The notes beneath the pieces are model-generated. The model was given only the letters and a program-made list of their open reading frames with translations, was not told the DNA's origin and ran no database searches. From contig NZ_JACVPD010000002.1 of NCBI RefSeq assembly GCF_018882095.1, positions 1-64,000 of the forward strand: a stretch of DNA of 64,000 nucleotides, given 5' to 3'. Each line of letters opens with the position of its first letter. Position 1 is the first letter of the stretch. The stretch comes from Polynucleobacter sp. CS-Odin-A6. GTDB lineage: Bacteria > Pseudomonadota > Gammaproteobacteria > Burkholderiales > Burkholderiaceae. The translations under genes were made by a program, and so were the position numbers. Below are positions 61,398-64,000 of the stretch, piece after piece.

Positions 61398-61709
61398 TTA
61401 GATTCTCATTTTCTCAACTGACAATGCCCTCTTCTCAATAATGAGGACTTGTTCGGTTGGGCAAACTATTACATTGCGATAGCGCACGGGAATGTATTCA
61501 TAAGGACCGCCATTGGCAACCCTCCACCTACTACCATCATAGAGCGTGAAGGTGTCCATTGGATTGCCATAAAAAGTGAGGGGCTCCCTAATGGCTGATT
61601 TATAACAAAGCACGCTATCCTCTTTTGAGGATTGGGCGTAGGTCAATTTCGATAGGGATAACAATCCCAGCAAAATCAATAGCCCGCCTCTAAGTGCGAA
61701 ATAAATCAT
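61398..61709 (-). CDS. Small secreted protein of unknown function
   Basis: A 103-residue protein with a clear signal peptide (LRGGLLILLGLLSLSKLTYA, cut near residue 25) and a mature part of about 78 residues with two cysteines (VLCYKSAI, VIVCPTEQ) and several aromatic residues (YDGSRWRVANGGPYEYIPVRY). I do not recognise the family. It overlaps the MarR-like gene upstream by 4 bp, so the two form an operon. Confidence 0.6.
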   Translation of the reverse strand: MIYFALRGGLLILLGLLSLSKLTYAQSSKEDSVLCYKSAIREPLTFYGNPMDTFTLYDGSRWRVANGGPYEYIPVRYRNVIVCPTEQVLIIEKRALSVEKMRI

Positions 61710-62047
61710 TTTTTAGCTGTTGAGGTTAATACCTCTGAGCAGTCATTTAACCAAGATAATCCCAACTTTGTTGGAGATACGTATTTACGCCGTGCGTCAA
61801 TTTTGCAGACATCAGTCTTAATGAGTTTTGAATCTATCAATAACTTGGTTATTGAATGCAGGGTTGCTTGAGAGGCAATCTCTTTTAGCAGTATTAGATC
61901 TAAGACAGAAAGGGTGACGCCTTCTGCGTGGGCAGCAAGGACAGCCTCAAGAACCATGACCTGTTTGTATTCAGTCAACTTGTAGCGCTTGTTAATTCTC
62001 CTAATGGAACTGGAGAAGTGAAGATATTTAAAGCTTGATTCAGACAT
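61706..62047 (-). CDS. MarR-like winged-helix protein
   Basis: A 113-residue protein with the layout of a small winged-helix regulator: YKLTEYKQVMVLEAVLAAH, a recognition-helix region ASQATLHSITKLLIDSKLIK, and the wing with DARRKYVSPTKLGLSWL. MarR-type proteins bind DNA as dimers and often control their neighbours. It is coupled to a secreted protein of unknown function downstream, so it may sense a cell-envelope cue; this is inference. Confidence 0.6.
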   Translation of the reverse strand: MSESSFKYLHFSSSIRRINKRYKLTEYKQVMVLEAVLAAHAEGVTLSVLDLILLKEIASQATLHSITKLLIDSKLIKTDVCKIDARRKYVSPTKLGLSWLNDCSEVLTSTAKK

Positions 62048-62134
62048 GCATTAATCGTATTCCCTGTAAGGTTATTCACCTAGGGAAATCGAAAATAACT
62101 TTTATATTTAATATTTGTTACGACTATAGAAATA

Positions 62135-62168
62135 GAAAAAGATTATGTTCGACACCGAACATAATCTT
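62135..62168 (-). terminator. Intrinsic terminator of the frc-formyltransferase operon
   Basis: A perfect 13-bp inverted repeat (AAGATTATGTTCG / CGAACATAATCTT, loop of 4) is followed on the minus strand by TTTCTATTTC, about 50 bp after the formyltransferase stop. The stem is unusually regular and could also be a protein-binding dyad upstream of the MarR-like gene. Confidence 0.7.
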
Positions 62169-62219
62169 AAAGGGTTAGAACGCGCTGAGACAGCTAGTCG
62201 CTATTTGAGAGTGTCTAAT

Positions 62220-63152
62220 CTAGATCGTGAAAAATTGACCCACATTAAGGTTTAACTCTCTCGCCAACTCAGCACCAGACACTTTTCCTGCGGCACCCTT
62301 GGCCTTGAGGACTTCTATCTGCCCGCCATGACAGGCTACAAAGAAGGAGTCCAAAGTAATTTCAGTGATCTCACCAGGCTTGCCTTTAACGGCCCCAAAA
62401 GTAGCAACGATATGCTTATGACAATCGTAGATCTGCACCTTTTGATCACCAAATTTCGTCCATGCGCCAGGGGCAGGGTTACATGCTCGAATCAGGTTAT
62501 GGATTTGAGTGATGTGGGTTGCCCAATGAATTTGAGCGGCATCAACTCCAAACCAACCTTCATAGTTAGCCTGAGACTCATCTTGCACTATCTCTTGATG
62601 CTGATTGGCAGCCACGAGATCAGCAGCTTCAAGCAAAGCTTTTACACCTAGCGGGAATAAGTGGTCGAAATAGACTGTACCTAGGGTGTCATTAGGTGCA
62701 ATGCACACCTCTTTTTGCAAAATAATTTCACCCTCATCTAAGCCATCAGATGGACGGAAGATCGTTAAACCAGTCTTTTCTTCACCAAGAGCAATAGCCC
62801 AATTAATCGCGCTAGGACCGCGATACTTTGGTAATAACGAGGGGTGATATTGAATCGTGCCGTGCTTCGGAATCTTACACAGCTCTTGCGGTACAAATTG
62901 CAACACATATGCCATCACACAGATATCGGCTTGACTATCTATCATCGCCTGAGCGGCATCAGCGCCTTTGAGCGATGCAAACTGCAAGGGAGTTAACCCT
63001 CTTGCAATAGCTGCCTCCTTAAGCACTTCAGGTTTGGAGGATTTCGGGTTATCCGGCGGACAAAAAACCGCAACCACTTCATCACCGCGATTTAAAAAAG
63101 CCTCCAAGGCCGCTTTACCAAAATCCGAACTTCCGATTAGCGCAATTCGCAT
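62220..63152 (-). CDS. Formyltransferase-like protein, 10-formyl-THF dehydrogenase N-domain type
   Basis: A 310-residue protein of the formyl-transferase fold. His103 and Asp139 of the catalytic set are present in HPSLLPKYRGPSAINW and DGLDEGE, but the asparagine of methionyl-tRNA formyltransferases (N-x-H) is Gln101 (IQYH). The sequence is closer to the hydrolase domain of 10-formyltetrahydrofolate dehydrogenase than to Fmt. The C-terminal OB-like domain is present. It starts 1 bp after the frc stop, so its job is probably in formyl/one-carbon transfer, not initiator tRNA formylation. Confidence 0.75.
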   Translation of the reverse strand: MRIALIGSSDFGKAALEAFLNRGDEVVAVFCPPDNPKSSKPEVLKEAAIARGLTPLQFASLKGADAAQAMIDSQADICVMAYVLQFVPQELCKIPKHGTIQYHPSLLPKYRGPSAINWAIALGEEKTGLTIFRPSDGLDEGEIILQKEVCIAPNDTLGTVYFDHLFPLGVKALLEAADLVAANQHQEIVQDESQANYEGWFGVDAAQIHWATHITQIHNLIRACNPAPGAWTKFGDQKVQIYDCHKHIVATFGAVKGKPGEITEITLDSFFVACHGGQIEVLKAKGAAGKVSGAELARELNLNVGQFFTI

Positions 63153-63153
63153 C

Positions 63154-64000
63154 TTAGATTACCTTATCGTGACGAAGAGAAATCAATTCATCGGTAGTAA
63201 AACCAAGTTCACTGAGAATCTCATCAGTATGCTCACCAAGTAGCGGTGAGCGAGTAATGTCTGTTGGACTATCGGACATTTTAATTGGATTACCAACTGT
63301 TAGATATTTGCCACGAATAGGATGATCGACCTCAACAATGGTTCCGGTAGCCCGTAACGCTGGCTCTTCTGCGATCTCCTTCATCGACAAAATAGGGCCA
63401 CAGGGGATGTCGTATTGATTCAAAATATCCATGACTTCAAACTTAGTCTTGGTCATAGTCCACTTTTCAATTTCACCGAAAATTTCCATCAGGTGTGGCA
63501 AGCGAGCCATGGGCGAAGAGAAACGAACATCTGTAATCCACTCTTCACGACCAATCACCTTACAAACAGCCTCCCAAACTGGGGCTTGCACAATGACATA
63601 CATATAAGCATTAGGATCTGTTTCCCAGCCTTTACATTTCACAATCCAGCCAGGTTGACCGCCACCAGAAGCATTACCAGCACGGGGTACAGACTCACCA
63701 AATTCACCATTAGGGTATTGGGGATACTCTTGCATGACGCCATTGCGCTCCAAGCGCTGTTGATCACGTAACTTCACGCGGCAAAGGTTTAATACAGAGT
63801 CTTGCATTGCTGCTAATACTTTTTGACCACGGCCAGAGTGTGTACGTTGATATAGCGCCGTCACAATACCTAATGCTAAATGCAAACCTGTGCCGCTATC
63901 GCCAATCTGTGCACCAGTGACCATCGGAGGTCCATCATCAAACCCGGTGGTAGAGGCTGAACCACCAGCACATTGCGCTACGTTTTCATATACCTTGCAA
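63154..64000 (-). CDS. frc: Formyl-CoA:oxalate CoA-transferase (family III), C-terminal part
   Basis: The visible C-terminal 280 residues match formyl-CoA transferases: [30 protein letters not shown], the catalytic aspartate in [17 protein letters not shown], a glycine-rich loop [10 protein letters not shown], and [29 protein letters not shown]. The gene continues past the right window edge. It exchanges CoA between formyl-CoA and oxalate. Oxalyl-CoA decarboxylase would be expected nearby, outside the window. The formyltransferase-like gene follows directly. Confidence 0.92.
   Translation of the reverse strand, partial: CKVYENVAQCAGGSASTTGFDDGPPMVTGAQIGDSGTGLHLALGIVTALYQRTHSGRGQKVLAAMQDSVLNLCRVKLRDQQRLERNGVMQEYPQYPNGEFGESVPRAGNASGGGQPGWIVKCKGWETDPNAYMYVIVQAPVWEAVCKVIGREEWITDVRFSSPMARLPHLMEIFGEIEKWTMTKTKFEVMDILNQYDIPCGPILSMKEIAEEPALRATGTIVEVDHPIRGKYLTVGNPIKMSDSPTDITRSPLLGEHTDEILSELGFTTDELISLRHDKVI

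Noticed and set aside
62220-63152. Naming the gene fmt (methionyl-tRNA formyltransferase)
   Set aside because: The catalytic asparagine is replaced by glutamine, the sequence resembles the formyl-THF dehydrogenase N-domain more, and it is coupled to frc and not to def.

Overview
The window looks like a chromosomal segment of a free-living freshwater betaproteobacterium of the Burkholderiales, most likely Polynucleobacter or a close relative. This rests on protein character and gene neighbourhoods (ftsK-lolA-serS, nadE-glnB, tandem cyanophycin synthetases with a DUF1854 protein and an ABC transporter, TctCBA transport, a DUF3460 protein, frc). It is an inference; no database search was run. 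Genes are densely packed, with many 4-bp overlaps, very short divergent gaps and several TTG starts.

Region 1 (1-6458) is a mobile island. From the chromosomal side inward it holds a tyrosine integrase, an AlpA-like regulator, a RecA-fold ATPase, a broken DNA-binding gene, a small unknown gene, an HK97-type major capsid protein and a P27-type small terminase. It is then cut off by an IS30-family transposase that runs off the left edge. No large terminase, portal or tail gene is seen, so it resembles a capsid-carrying phage satellite or a decayed prophage. At its right edge lies the 5' half of a tRNA-Ser(CGA), ending exactly after the anticodon loop.

Region 2 (6514-18387) is housekeeping: serS, lolA and ftsK on the minus strand; trxB, ppa, nadE and glnB on the plus strand; a RodZ-like protein and an orphan FixJ-type response regulator; and ilvD. 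Region 3 (18420-23264) is a five-gene cluster that I read as copper acquisition or delivery: DUF2946 protein, TonB-dependent receptor, sialidase-like propeller with Cys/His/Met motifs, TlpA-like thioredoxin, PCu(A)C chaperone. Region 4 (23394-26576) is a complete TctCBA carboxylate transporter with a terminator between tctC and tctB.

Region 5 (26792-34551) is a cyanophycin locus: DUF1854 protein and ABC transporter on one strand, and cphA' then cphA on the other. Region 6 (34592-53060) carries central metabolism and transport: fbp, pepN, an Mn/Ca exporter, alanine dehydrogenase with an amino-acid permease, tcdA, pdxH, msrA, an aldehyde dehydrogenase, an RhlE-type helicase with a structured leader, ubiC, hemC-hemD, argH and TRAP permeases. 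Region 7 (53077-64000) holds a YefM-YoeB toxin-antitoxin pair, an arginine/lysine/ornithine-type decarboxylase, dcd, fdhD, a short metG, a DUF3460 gene, scpA, panC, a small regulator/secreted-protein pair, and an operon of an unusual formyltransferase with formyl-CoA transferase, cut by the right edge.

Themes that cross regions: at least five genes have a -10-like hexamer exactly 6 nt before an ATG and no Shine-Dalgarno sequence, which suggests leaderless mRNAs. At least six genes appear to start with TTG behind a recognisable Shine-Dalgarno sequence.
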